8,945 nucleotides of DNA from Verrucomicrobiota bacterium (GCA_003218345.1 QHNF01000028.1:1-8945), one strand, 5' to 3'; shown: positions 1-7,501, numbered from the stretch's first letter. Notes: generated by a model not told the origin, from the sequence alone. Made by a program: numbers and translations.

Positions 1-910
1 AACAGACATAGCCAGCAAGAAAAACACTGGAGGCTCCCGGCACATTCGTAATGCGGTTCGCAATCAATCCCCCGGTGCACGATTCCGCAATCGCCAGCAT
101 TTGATTGCGCTTCACCAGCAGTTTTACGATCACTTCCTCCAACGTTTCCTCCGCTGCAGAAAGGATCGATAGTCCAAGCGTTGATTTAATGATGGCATCC
201 GCCTGCTCAATCGCGTCGGCGTTTCCGATAATGCGCACATCGACTTCGCCTGGTCGCGCGCAATAGCCAAGCTCGACTCCCGGAATCGCGAGGACTTTTC
301 CGCCGATTGCTTCCTCGACCAGTGACTCGCCGATGCCAACAATCCTGTACAGCCGCCGCTCCAGTGATCCCGAGGCCGGTACAATCGAGCGCAAAATCGG
401 CATGGCAAACGCCCGAAACATCGGCTGAAGCTCGCGCGGCGGCCCTGGCAGAACAAACAGGTGCGGAGATGTAACGCGGGAATTGATGTTGGCCTTCAAA
501 TATAATCCCGGCGCGCTTCCGTTTTTATTTGGAAGGACCTGCGCCCCAGCAGGAACATCGGTCTGACGGGCAATGGTCGTCGTCCATTTGATTCCGCGTG
601 TCTGGAGTCTCTGCTGGAGCAAAGCTAACAACTGCGGATCTTGACGCAGTTGTAATCCGAGTAGATCGGCAACCATCTCTCGCGTGATATCATCGTCGGT
701 TGGGCCCAAGCCGCCGGTCACGAAAAGAATTTCACAAGAGGAAAGCAACTCACCCAGCGTTCGCCGAATCGCCTTGGTATCAGGAACGGTGCGCTGCTCC
801 TCGATGCGCAAGCCCAACGAGAAAATCTCGCGCGCGATGAACGCGAGATGCGCGTCCTGCACATCGCCCAGCAGAAGCTCTGTGCCGGTGTTGACCAGAA
901 CTGTTCGCAT
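1..910 (-). CDS. cinA: CinA-family protein (competence/damage-inducible; NMN deamidase type), 3' end missing
   Basis: The ATG is at 910-908 and the frame stays open to the window start, giving about 303 residues; the family is usually a little over 400, so roughly the last quarter is missing. The N-terminal molybdopterin-binding-like (MoCF) domain is plain: NTGTELLLGD near residue 7, FVTGGLGPTDDDITREM near 65, NGSAPGLYLK near 130 and LPGPPRELQPMF near 153. The C-terminal amidohydrolase domain begins near residue 265 and shows the family signature AESCTGGLIANRITNVPGAS before the edge. In this family that domain deamidates nicotinamide mononucleotide for NAD salvage in the cytoplasm, while the N-terminal domain carries ADP-ribose pyrophosphatase activity in characterised members. 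The gene sits 105 bases after clpX on the same strand. No good Shine-Dalgarno precedes the ATG (upstream bases are TTTCCTGCTC). The identity is secure; the role is inferred from the family. Confidence 0.93.
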   Translation of the reverse strand, partial: MRTVLVNTGTELLLGDVQDAHLAFIAREIFSLGLRIEEQRTVPDTKAIRRTLGELLSSCEILFVTGGLGPTDDDITREMVADLLGLQLRQDPQLLALLQQRLQTRGIKWTTTIARQTDVPAGAQVLPNKNGSAPGLYLKANINSRVTSPHLFVLPGPPRELQPMFRAFAMPILRSIVPASGSLERRLYRIVGIGESLVEEAIGGKVLAIPGVELGYCARPGEVDVRIIGNADAIEQADAIIKSTLGLSILSAAEETLEEVIVKLLVKRNQMLAIAESCTGGLIANRITNVPGASSVFLAGYVC

Positions 911-925
911 GAGCAGGAAACGTTT

Positions 926-1003
926 AACGTTCAAGCCTCAACACTCAACGTCCAATTGGCTCTGAATTGAACGTTCAGAGTTGAACGTTGGGCGTTGGAC
1001 GTT
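926..1003. repeat. Iterated inverted nonamers (TTGRACGTT) between clpX and cinA
   Basis: On the plus strand TTGAACGTT occurs at 967-975 and 981-989 and TTGGACGTT at 995-1003, an exact 14-base period. The reverse complements AACGTTCAA (926-934) and AACGTCCAA (947-955) lie on the other side, with a variant AACGTTTAA at 919-927. The two halves can pair as an imperfect hairpin around the centre near 960. It starts 12 bases after the clpX stop and fills most of the leader before cinA. There is no T-run typical of an intrinsic terminator. It could be a dispersed intergenic repeat, a processing or termination structure, or a protein-binding array; the sequence alone does not decide. Confidence 0.75.
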
Positions 1004-1015
1004 TGCCGGCAACTG

Positions 1016-2296
1016 CTAGGCCGCGGTCTTGTCTTGCTTCTTGCGAATGAGCGGAAGCTTTCTCCCCTCCACCACCGCTCGATTGATCGTCACTTCGGCA
1101 ATGTCTTCGCGACTCGGCACCTCGTACATGATATCGAGCATGATCCGTTCGAGCATCGAACGCAACGCACGCGCGCCGGTACCCTTTGTGACCGCCTGCG
1201 CCGCCAGCGCACGCAAGGCGTCTTTGGTCAGTGATAAACGCACTCCTTCCATAGAGAAAAGCTTCGTGTACTGCTTCACCATCGCGTTTTTTGTCTCAGT
1301 CAAAATCGCTACCATTTCTTCCTCGGTTAGCGCACGGAGTGAGCTAACAACCGGCAGCCGGCCGATGAATTCGGGGATCATTCCGAAAGCGAGCAAGTCT
1401 TCCGGTTCGACATGGCGGATGGCTTCCTTTCGCAACTCCTCCTCGACTTCGAGAGTTGGGCTGCCAAAGCCCATCACTTTTTGGCCAACACGTTTTTGAA
1501 TAATCTTGTCGAGCCCGATGAATGCGCCGCCGCAAATGAAAAGAATTTTCTCGGTATTGACCTGGATATATTCCTGGTGCGGATGCTTGCGGCCGCCCTG
1601 CGGCGGAACATTGCACATGCTGCCTTCCAGAATTTTCAAAAGCGCCTGCTGAACTCCTTCGCCGGAGACATCGCGTGTAATGCTCACGTTGTCGGTCTTG
1701 CGACCGATCTTGTCGATCTCGTCGATATAAACGATGCCGATCTCCGCTCGTTTCACGTCGTAATCGGCATTCTGCAGGAGTCGCAGAATAATGTTTTCAA
1801 CGTCTTCGCCGACATAACCGGCTTCCGTCAGCGTCGTCGCGTCGGCAATGCAAAATGGTACGTCCAGAATCCTTGCCAGCGTCTTAGCCAATAAGGTTTT
1901 GCCAGAGCCAGTCGGTTCGATTAGCAAAATGTTACTCTTCTCGATTTCAACTTCCGCAAACGGATCGGGTTGAAATGCGGCTGATGCATCGGCTGGCGCG
2001 GAAGTCTGCAGCACCCGTTTGTAATGGTTATGGACCGCCACTGACAGCGTCTTTTTGGCGATGTCCTGGCCGATTACATACTGATCAAGCGCGCGCCGAA
2101 TTTCTGCCGGCTTAGGCACGCGGATATTGGACGATTGCCTTCGGGCATCTTCGTTGAGTTCCTTATCGAGGATGCTCTTGCAAACGTTGATGCAACTATC
2201 GCAGATATAAACGCCCGGCCCTGCGATTAATTTGCGTACCTCGGCATGGCTCTTGCCGCAAAACGAGCACATGGTGAGGTTAGAAGCGCGGGCCAT
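1016..2296 (-). CDS. clpX: ClpX, ATP-dependent Clp protease ATP-binding (unfoldase) subunit
   Basis: This 426-residue protein matches the usual ClpX length. ClpX is the AAA+ hexamer that recognises tagged substrates, unfolds them and threads them into ClpP. Visible in order: the N-terminal zinc-binding domain with C10, C13, C32 and C35; the ATPase domain with a Walker A-like EPTGSGKT at 127-134; the pore-1 loop GYVG at 160-163; Walker B VYIDEID around 189-195; the RKH loop GGRKHP near 234; the ClpP-docking tripeptide MGF at 275-277, in the place of IGF/LGF; the arginine-finger segment EFIGRLPVV near 309; and sensor II GARALRS at 374-380. The odd point is Walker A: the family is almost always GPTGSGKT, and here the first Gly is Glu (codon GAA at 1918-1916). 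The start lies 19 bases after the clpP stop, so the two are probably cotranscribed. The ATG at 2296 is chosen because it gives a normal-length leader before the zinc domain. Confidence 0.97.
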   Translation of the reverse strand: MARASNLTMCSFCGKSHAEVRKLIAGPGVYICDSCINVCKSILDKELNEDARRQSSNIRVPKPAEIRRALDQYVIGQDIAKKTLSVAVHNHYKRVLQTSAPADASAAFQPDPFAEVEIEKSNILLIEPTGSGKTLLAKTLARILDVPFCIADATTLTEAGYVGEDVENIILRLLQNADYDVKRAEIGIVYIDEIDKIGRKTDNVSITRDVSGEGVQQALLKILEGSMCNVPPQGGRKHPHQEYIQVNTEKILFICGGAFIGLDKIIQKRVGQKVMGFGSPTLEVEEELRKEAIRHVEPEDLLAFGMIPEFIGRLPVVSSLRALTEEEMVAILTETKNAMVKQYTKLFSMEGVRLSLTKDALRALAAQAVTKGTGARALRSMLERIMLDIMYEVPSREDIAEVTINRAVVEGRKLPLIRKKQDKTAA

Positions 2297-2315
2297 ATTT
2301 TCTAGAAAAGCTCTC

Positions 2316-3017
2316 TCATCCCTCGGCTTTGCGCGGCAAAGCGGCTTCAGCCACTTCTACCGACCGGTCGCCGGAAGGAGGCGTCGCTCCATCAAGCAGC
2401 TTCACTTCCTTGCGCGACTTAATCACTTCGTCCACCAAACCGTACGCTTTCGCTTCGTGGGCGGACATGTAATAATCGCGATCCGAATCGAGCCGCACCT
2501 GTTCCTCGGATTTGCCAGTGTGCTGCGCGATGATCTTGATGAGGCGCTTTTTCAGCTTGAACATGTAATCAACCTGACGTTCCACGTCGCTCGCCGCGCC
2601 CTGCGCGCCGCCGGAAACCTGATGGATCATGATATCGGAATTTGGAAGCGCGAACCGTTTACCCTTCGTTCCGGAGCAGAGCAGGACCGCAGCCATGCTC
2701 GCGGCCATCCCAAGGCAATAGGTCGTCACGTCGCAGGTGAGAAACTGCATCGTGTCATAGACCGCGAGTCCGGCGGTTACCGAACCGCCGGGCGAATTGA
2801 TATAAATGTTGATGTCCTTTTTCGAGTCCTCCATTTGCAGAAAGAGCAATTGGGCAATGACAAGATTGGCGATGTGATCGTCCATCGGCGTTCCGATGAA
2901 AACGATGCGATCTTTAAGCAGTCGCGAATAGATATCGTAGCTCCGTTCGCCTCGGCCAGTCTGCTCCACGACCATCGGGATCAGCACCTGCGAGAGATTT
3001 TCGTTGGATACACTCAT
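2316..3017 (-). CDS. clpP: ClpP, ATP-dependent Clp protease proteolytic subunit
   Basis: This is a 233-residue serine peptidase of family S14, which forms the barrel-shaped proteolytic core fed by ClpX. The catalytic triad is intact: S107 in GMAASMAA, H132 in IMIHQ and D181 in DRDYYMSA, with spacings (25 and 49) equal to those of E. coli Clp[21 protein letters not shown] near residues 11-30 is the usual mature N-terminus with axial-loop and docking residues, so a propeptide of about ten residues is possible. INSPGGSV near 73 is the oxyanion-region glycine-rich motif. The protein is longer than the usual 195-210 because of a C-terminal tail of about 25 residues after the VDEVI segment, ending in a Glu/Ala-rich stretch. 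The ATG overlaps the tig stop as ATGA, suggesting translational coupling; clpX follows 19 bases later. Confidence 0.97.
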   Translation of the reverse strand: MSVSNENLSQVLIPMVVEQTGRGERSYDIYSRLLKDRIVFIGTPMDDHIANLVIAQLLFLQMEDSKKDINIYINSPGGSVTAGLAVYDTMQFLTCDVTTYCLGMAASMAAVLLCSGTKGKRFALPNSDIMIHQVSGGAQGAASDVERQVDYMFKLKKRLIKIIAQHTGKSEEQVRLDSDRDYYMSAHEAKAYGLVDEVIKSRKEVKLLDGATPPSGDRSVEVAEAALPRKAEG

Positions 3018-4351
3018 GACTTTTCTTCTACCACAGCAGATTCTTGCGTCGGTGCGACGCTAACATTCGCCTTCAGGAAATCAAGAGTCTTGCCCAGCTG
3101 AATCTGTTCGGTGAATGCCTCCAGGCCATCATGTTCCTGCAGTTCTTTGCGCATTTTCTCCACGGGAACATTGTAACGGGCAGCTTCCTCCCGGAGTCTC
3201 GCGTCGACGTCTTGGCGTGAAACTCTGATGTTTTCGCGCTCGGCAATCCGATGCAAAATGAAATTTGTCTTCAAACGGTGAGCGGCGAGCGCGGCCGCGG
3301 TCTCGATAAGCTCTTTCTCTTTTTCCTTCAACATCTCATCAGAAATGCCGCGTTCGCGATTTCGCTGGACAAGTTCTGCCAAAACGCGGCGCGTTTCGTT
3401 TTTCAGTAGAGCAGGCGGCAATTCAAACTGAATCCGCTCGTGCAAGTACTTTACGACTTGCCCTTCTTTTGCTCGTTCGCGTTCGTGCTCTTTCTCGTGT
3501 GCGAGATCGTGTTCAATCATGTGGCGAAGATCGGCAAGCGTCTTTCCAGCAATCAATTTATTCGCAAAAGCATCATCAAGAACTGGCAATACTTTCTCCT
3601 TAATCTCACGGACGCTTACGCTGTAACGCGCTTGCTTTTCCGCCAGTTCTTTCACCGGAAAATCTGCCGCGAAATCGACAGTCACCGCGCGTGTCTCGCC
3701 CGGCTTTTGGCCGACCATTTGTTCGCAAAATCTCGGGAGAAAATTATCGAGCGCCAGATGCAGCCAGAATTTTTTGCCACCATGAAGATTCTTGCTGGCC
3801 TGCGGCGCGATTTCACTAATCGGCTTGCCATCGCTGGATCCTTCAAAGTCGATTACAGCGAAATCGCCCATTTGCAGCCCGCGCTCGGGAACATCGACAA
3901 AGTCGGCTGATTGATCTCGCAGGCGGCCAAGTGCCGTATCGATTTCCGCTTCCGACACTTTCGTCTCCGGCAACTGCACGGGAATATTCTTATATTCCGG
4001 CAGTTCGAACTCCGGTGCGGTGACCACAGTCGCGCGGAAGCGCATTGACTTGTCGTCGCCAAGCTGGACGTCTTCGATGTTGGCCAATGAAGCAACGCGC
4101 AACTGCTCTTGCTCTATAGCTTCGTGATAGCTTTTAGAGACGAGCTTTTTGGTTAGCTCGTCCTGAATCTCCTTTCGAAATCTTTTTTCGATCACGGCGC
4201 GCGGCGCCTTGCCGGGCCGATAACCTGGAATTTTCGCAAACCGCGCGAAGCTAGTCGCGATGGAGTCCCATTCCTTGGAAACCTCGTCAGACGGCAATTC
4301 GATTTGCAGCATAGAAATAGACCCCGGCTGCTTTTCAATTTCGACCTTCAT
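3014..4351 (-). CDS. tig: Trigger factor, ribosome-associated chaperone / peptidyl-prolyl isomerase
   Basis: From the ATG at 4351 the product is 445 residues, close to the 432 of E. coli trigger factor. The ribosome-docking signature lies at residues 43-50 as GYRPGKAP, exactly where E. coli has GFRKGKVP. An FKBP-type isomerase domain follows (roughly 146-240, including [11 protein letters not shown]), then a long charged helical C-terminal domain rich in Glu, Lys and Arg, which forms the chaperone cradle. The frame is open a further 75 codons upstream, but that extension is basic, unlike the family, and runs through the intergenic palindrome and into hutI, so it is rejected. The chosen start begins [11 protein letters not shown], typical of the family. 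No strong Shine-Dalgarno precedes it (AGTGGTCTT). The stop codon overlaps the clpP start, and tig-clpP-clpX likely form one transcript. Confidence 0.96.
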   Translation of the reverse strand: MKVEIEKQPGSISMLQIELPSDEVSKEWDSIATSFARFAKIPGYRPGKAPRAVIEKRFRKEIQDELTKKLVSKSYHEAIEQEQLRVASLANIEDVQLGDDKSMRFRATVVTAPEFELPEYKNIPVQLPETKVSEAEIDTALGRLRDQSADFVDVPERGLQMGDFAVIDFEGSSDGKPISEIAPQASKNLHGGKKFWLHLALDNFLPRFCEQMVGQKPGETRAVTVDFAADFPVKELAEKQARYSVSVREIKEKVLPVLDDAFANKLIAGKTLADLRHMIEHDLAHEKEHERERAKEGQVVKYLHERIQFELPPALLKNETRRVLAELVQRNRERGISDEMLKEKEKELIETAAALAAHRLKTNFILHRIAERENIRVSRQDVDARLREEAARYNVPVEKMRKELQEHDGLEAFTEQIQLGKTLDFLKANVSVAPTQESAVVEEKS

Positions 4352-4370
4352 AAGACCACTGTAGCGGCGC

Positions 4371-4401
4371 TTGATAGACCCCGCAAAATCTCGTCTGCCA
4401 A
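4371..4401 (-). promoter_or_regulatory. Possible weak sigma70-type promoter for tig-clpP-clpX
   Basis: Read on the minus strand, TTGGCA (4401-4396) matches the -35 consensus at five of six bases. A -10-like TATCAA (4376-4371) follows after 19 bases, or TCTATC after 17, both poor. It lies 20-50 bases upstream of the tig ATG and just downstream of the hutI-tig palindrome, the right place for a housekeeping promoter separating this block from the hut genes. The call rests on position and one good hexamer only; promoter rules for the host lineage are not known from this window. Confidence 0.25.
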
Positions 4402-4404
4402 CAC

Positions 4405-4457
4405 TGGTAGGGACGCCGCGCTGCGGCATCCGGTCGGCGAAGCGCGCCGACCTACCA
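4405..4457. repeat. Three-way-junction palindrome at the hutI stop codon
   Basis: TGGTA (4405-4409) pairs with TACCA (4453-4457) as a closing stem. Between them lie two back-to-back 21-base hairpins. The first, 4411-4431, pairs GGA.GCCGC with GCGGC.TCC around a three-base loop with one C/A mismatch. The second, 4432-4452, pairs GGTCGGCG with CGCCGACC (eight perfect pairs) around a five-base centre. One base (G4410) is left at the junction, so the whole 53-base unit folds as a compact cloverleaf-like structure with two equal arms. No T-run follows on the minus strand, so it is not a standard intrinsic terminator. The edge of the element contains the last codon (TGG) and the TAG stop of hutI. 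It has the look of a REP- or MITE-like dispersed intergenic element, and could shield or end the hut transcript before tig. Confidence 0.8.
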
Positions 4458-5735
4458 ATTGACGCGCTCGCCCTTAACGTAAACAGAACTCGTTTGCGAA
4501 AAGCCAAACCAATACGCCAGCTCACGATAATCGTCGCAGTTGAAGACCGAGAAGTTCGCAAGCTTGCCTCGCTCAAGCGAACCGATCTTGTTGCCGCGAT
4601 TGAGGCTGTAAGCAGCGTTAATTGTCGCTGCCGTGATTGCTTCCGCCGGCGACATCTTTAGCTGCGTGCAGGCGAGAGACAAAATCATTGGCATGCTTGG
4701 CGTCGGCGAGGAACCCGGATTGAAATCGGTTGCGAGCACCACAGCGAGCCCAGTCTCAATCATCTCTCGCGCGCGCGGGTATGATGTCGACCCAAGCGCG
4801 TAGACGGAACCGGGCAACAGTACGGGCTGCACGTTCCGGGACTTCAACGCCACAATCCCGAGTTCGTCTGTTTTCTCCAGGTGATCCGCCGTCGTCGCGT
4901 CTAACTCCGCCATCAATTTCGCGCCACCACAGTTGGAAAGTTGATCGACATGACCGCGCAATTTCAATCCCAGCTTCTTGGCTGCGCTGAGGATTCTGCG
5001 CGATTCCTCAATTTCAAAGTAACCGCCTTCGCAAAAAACATCACAAAACTCCGCCAGCCGCTCTGCTGTAACTCGCGGTAACATTTCGTTGATGACAAGA
5101 TCGACATAGTGGGCCGTCACTTTGTAACTTGCCGATTCAGCGGTCTGCGAGTTGGAAACCGGCGCCACGTCGCGCGGAACCGCATGCGCACCGAGAAACG
5201 TCGGAACAATTTCCAGCGGCGTTTCTTCATCAAGCCGTCGCATCACGCGAAGAATCTTCAATTCATCTTCAACAGTCAGTCCGTAACCTGACTTGGCTTC
5301 CACCGTTGTCGTGCCGCACCTCAAAAACCAATTCGCGTGCTTCTTCGCTTGTGCGAGAAGATCGACATCGCTCGCCGCGCGCGTTTTCTCCACAGTTGAC
5401 CAAATCCCGCCTCCGGCTTGGGCAATTTCCACATAAGTTTCGCCGTGCGCGCGCCGTTCGAAATCGTCGAGCCGATTCCCGGCAAACATTAAATGAGTGT
5501 GCGCATCCACAAATCCCGGCAAAACAACACATCCCGCAAGATCGACAACCTGTGCGTCATCCGCATTTTTCTCGATGTCATCGCTTGGACCGACGGCGTC
5601 GATCTTGCCGTCGCGGATAAGCATTCCGCCATCGCGAATGATGGCCAGTTCGGACATCTCCCGGCCAACGCGCGGCCTCTTCGGACCGGCCAGCGTGACT
5701 AGCTGTGAGGCGTGGAGAACTGCGAGTGCCTTCAA
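4452..5735 (-). CDS. hutI: Imidazolonepropionase (HutI)
   Basis: A cytoplasmic amidohydrolase of 427 residues that hydrolyses 4-imidazolone-5-propionate to N-formimino-L-glutamate, the third step of histidine degradation. Metal and substrate residues are in place: H79 and H81 in GFVDAHTHLMFAGNR, EAKSGYGL near 147, LGAH with H184, GHVDQLSN with H262, ADHLEK with H285, and D337 in LATDFNPGSSPT. The chosen start is TTG at 5735-5733; it overlaps the stop of the upstream reading frame as TTGA and gives the complete N-terminal beta-sandwich (VTLAGP ... IRDGKIDAVGP), which an internal ATG at residue 27 would cut away. The C-terminal codon TGG and the TAG stop lie inside the palindrome at 4405-4457, so the last residue and stop may have been supplied by that element. 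The gene is likely coupled to the ftcD part before it. Confidence 0.96.
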   Translation of the reverse strand: MKALAVLHASQLVTLAGPKRPRVGREMSELAIIRDGGMLIRDGKIDAVGPSDDIEKNADDAQVVDLAGCVVLPGFVDAHTHLMFAGNRLDDFERRAHGETYVEIAQAGGGIWSTVEKTRAASDVDLLAQAKKHANWFLRCGTTTVEAKSGYGLTVEDELKILRVMRRLDEETPLEIVPTFLGAHAVPRDVAPVSNSQTAESASYKVTAHYVDLVINEMLPRVTAERLAEFCDVFCEGGYFEIEESRRILSAAKKLGLKLRGHVDQLSNCGGAKLMAELDATTADHLEKTDELGIVALKSRNVQPVLLPGSVYALGSTSYPRAREMIETGLAVVLATDFNPGSSPTPSMPMILSLACTQLKMSPAEAITAATINAAYSLNRGNKIGSLERGKLANFSVFNCDDYRELAYWFGFSQTSSVYVKGERVNW

Positions 5736-6649
5736 GATTTGCTCAGTTTGCCTTCGACAATCTGATTAATTTTTCCAAACTGCGCCTCCGAATCGGCACT
5801 GATCTGTTGAACTTTCTTCAGAAGCGCCGCAGCGAATTTTTTATCTTTCAACGCGGCCAGATTGATTCGCACATTCAATGCCGCGCCCTCAACACACGCA
5901 CACATCGCAAGAGCACCGACGCCAATGTCTGAAATCGATGCGGAACTTCCCTTCTCCGCCATTTCGGAAAGCAATTCGTAAGAGTTGAACGAGGTTTCCA
6001 TCACCTTCAGCGGAATCTCGGCCGCATACTTCGTCGCCGTCTCGATCGCCGCGGCGCGCGCCGACTTTTCTTCCTCCGATCCCTTTGGCAACGCGAATGC
6101 CTCCATTACTTTGTTGAACGCGGCGGTATCTTCATCGACGAGCGAAAGGAGTTCGTCTTTGAGTCGCTGCGCTTTCACTGCCCAATCGCTGAAATATTCG
6201 AGCTTGTTGTCCCAGCCACGTTTCCCGGCGGAAAGATTGGCGACCATTCCGCCCAGCGACGCGCCTAACGCGCCCATCAACGCTGCCACGGAACCGCCGC
6301 CCGGCGCGGGGGAATCGCTCAAGGTTTCGTTGCAAAACTCTCGCAGATTCATTTTCATGAGGGACTTCTGTGGCTCAGCAGATTCGATCTTCAATTCAAT
6401 CACCTTTTCTTTTGGATCGAAAGGTTTCAGGTCACTCAGGCCCATCGAGCGAATCGCGATGTCGATCAGTTCTTCCTCCGAGACGCCTTCGGACCACTGT
6501 TGTTTGCGTAGAAAATAACGACCGGCATCCACCAGACATTTCTTCGGAACCATGCCGACAATCTCCGACCCGGTTACGCGCAAGCCGCGCTTAGCTGCCG
6601 CTTCAACACAGGCAGGCATCAAACGCAACATGCAAAGATGTTTCCTCAA
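5732..6649 (-). CDS. ftcD: Formiminotransferase-cyclodeaminase, C-terminal piece (end of FT subdomain plus cyclodeaminase domain), frameshifted from the N-terminal piece
   Basis: The real protein content begins near 6610: the segment CVEAAAKRGLRVTGSEIVG and then PKKCLVDAGRYFLRKQQ is the end of the formiminotransferase C-terminal subdomain. A linker follows, and from about residue 100 comes the cyclodeaminase domain, with SPAPGGGSVAALMGALGA, DEDTAAFN (equivalent of the Asp proposed as catalytic in mammalian FTCD) and SDIGVGA...CVEGAALNVRINL. This domain converts 5-formimino-THF to 5,10-methenyl-THF plus ammonia. The first 14 codons, starting MRKHLCMLRLM, are merely the other frame of the upstream piece; in-frame ATGs at 6649, 6631 and 6619 could allow reinitiation. 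It is in a different frame from the N-terminal piece, with a 47-base overlap. Joined, the two give about 564 residues, near the 541 of human FTCD. It could be a split gene, a fresh frameshift or a sequencing error. The stop overlaps the hutI TTG start. Confidence 0.88.
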   Translation of the reverse strand: MRKHLCMLRLMPACVEAAAKRGLRVTGSEIVGMVPKKCLVDAGRYFLRKQQWSEGVSEEELIDIAIRSMGLSDLKPFDPKEKVIELKIESAEPQKSLMKMNLREFCNETLSDSPAPGGGSVAALMGALGASLGGMVANLSAGKRGWDNKLEYFSDWAVKAQRLKDELLSLVDEDTAAFNKVMEAFALPKGSEEEKSARAAAIETATKYAAEIPLKVMETSFNSYELLSEMAEKGSSASISDIGVGALAMCACVEGAALNVRINLAALKDKKFAAALLKKVQQISADSEAQFGKINQIVEGKLSKS

Positions 6650-7430
6650 TGTTCGTCAGGTTCATCGAGACCTGAGCGATCCCATACTCCTTCACGAACC
6701 AGCCAATGGCCTTCACGTGTCTTAGCATTCCGGGAATGCGAACAGGCTCGCCGTTTGCATCGAGAACGGGTTTTCCCGAGGGCGTCCCATCTTCAGTTTT
6801 AATTCGGCCCTGTTCCCGAACGTCAAAAGCGACGGCATTCGCTCGGCGCACTGATTTTGTGTTCAGGTTCGCATTGTAAGCGACGAGAAAATCGCGGACC
6901 CCAATTACAGTCCCGCCCGATTTCTTATTGAAAACAGACGGCCCGAAATCCGGTTTCCACTCCGGCTGTTTTATTTTCTCAAAGAACCCTTCGTATTCAC
7001 CCGCCCGAATTACTGAGAGATTTGCACGCGCCTTGTTTTTCGCCGCTCGCTCGTAGAGATAGACCGGAATTTGCAGCCCATCGCCAACGCGTTTTCCCAA
7101 TCGGCTCGCACAGGTGATCGCTTCTTCCCAACTGACGTTGTTCACCGGAATAAACGGACAAACGTCGGTCGCGCCCATGCGTGGATGCGCGCCCTTGTGT
7201 TTGCGCATGTCGATCAACTCCGCCGCTTTTTTGATGGCGCGAAAGGCAGCCTCTGCAGCCGCTTCAGGACTGCCAACAAACGTCACCACAGTCCGGTTCG
7301 TGCTCGCTCCAGGATCAACATCGAGCAAAGAAACGCCGTCCACTGATTCAATTGCATCAGTAATCTGCCGAACGACGTTCAGGTCGCGCCCTTCGGAAAA
7401 ATTCGGCACGCATTCGATCAGTTTTTGCAT
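6603..7430 (-). CDS. ftcD: Formiminotransferase-cyclodeaminase, N-terminal piece (glutamate formiminotransferase domain), truncated by frameshift
   Basis: Residues 1-273 match the formiminotransferase half of FTCD, which moves the formimino group from formiminoglutamate to tetrahydrofolate and releases glutamate. The start MQKLIECVPNFSEGR is the classic family N-terminus. HKGAHPRMGATDVCPF places the catalytic His at residue 82, the same number as in pig FTCD. Folate-side motifs of the second subdomain follow (ARANLSVIRAGEYEG, GVRDFLVAYNANL, VSMNLTNIEET). The frame then ends after FDAC with two foreign residues, LC, and TGA (6605-6603). The remainder of the subdomain, VEAAAKRGLRVTGSE, continues at once in the next frame, so about 50 residues of the domain are missing from this piece. 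The break coincides with a GCCTGCCT tandem duplication. A 140-base gap with a palindrome separates it from hutU; no clear Shine-Dalgarno is seen before the ATG (CGAATCTC). Confidence 0.9.
   Translation of the reverse strand: MQKLIECVPNFSEGRDLNVVRQITDAIESVDGVSLLDVDPGASTNRTVVTFVGSPEAAAEAAFRAIKKAAELIDMRKHKGAHPRMGATDVCPFIPVNNVSWEEAITCASRLGKRVGDGLQIPVYLYERAAKNKARANLSVIRAGEYEGFFEKIKQPEWKPDFGPSVFNKKSGGTVIGVRDFLVAYNANLNTKSVRRANAVAFDVREQGRIKTEDGTPSGKPVLDANGEPVRIPGMLRHVKAIGWFVKEYGIAQVSMNLTNIEETSLHVAFDACLC
6610..6617 (-). repeat. GCCT tandem duplication at the ftcD frameshift
   Basis: On the minus strand the sequence reads GAT GCCTGCCTGTGTTGAA. Removing one GCCT restores GAT GCC TGT GTT GAA (D-A-C-V-E) and joins the two ftcD frames with the spacing I expect for the family. 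Deleting one C of the second CC would also restore the frame but adds an extra Cys. A four-base slippage duplication is therefore the simplest reading. Confidence 0.7.
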
Positions 7431-7501
7431 GAGATTCGCGGCTGATTACTAGCACATCCACACTTGGCTGACCAAAAAACATCCGTGGCCTTGGCGCGTC
7501 G

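Noticed and set aside
2232..3101. A 289-codon open frame on the plus strand opposite clpP
   Set aside because: It is a shadow of the conserved clpP gene, shows no recognisable domain, and extends across the clpP boundaries into clpX and tig.
3440..3910. A 156-codon plus-strand frame with a hydrophobic start opposite tig
   Set aside because: Antisense shadow of the conserved tig reading frame; the apparent hydrophobic stretch comes from complementing Glu/Lys-rich codons.
4405..4457. Intrinsic (Rho-independent) terminator after hutI
   Set aside because: The hairpins are strong but no T-run follows on the minus strand, so it is described as a structured repeat instead.
4352..4576. A 75-codon N-terminal extension of trigger factor, open in frame to 4576
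   Set aside because: It is basic and unlike the family, runs through the palindrome and the end of hutI, and the [11 protein letters not shown] start at 4351 puts the ribosome-docking motif at its exact family position.
7431..7475. GCTAGTAATC in the ftcD leader, resembling a conserved stretch of 16S rRNA
   Set aside because: Only about ten bases match and the surroundings do not, so it is taken as chance rather than an rRNA fragment.
7440..7480. A possible promoter before ftcD (TTGGTC ... AGTAAT)
   Set aside because: Both hexamers are poor (three and four of six) and the 19-base spacing is long; not supportable.
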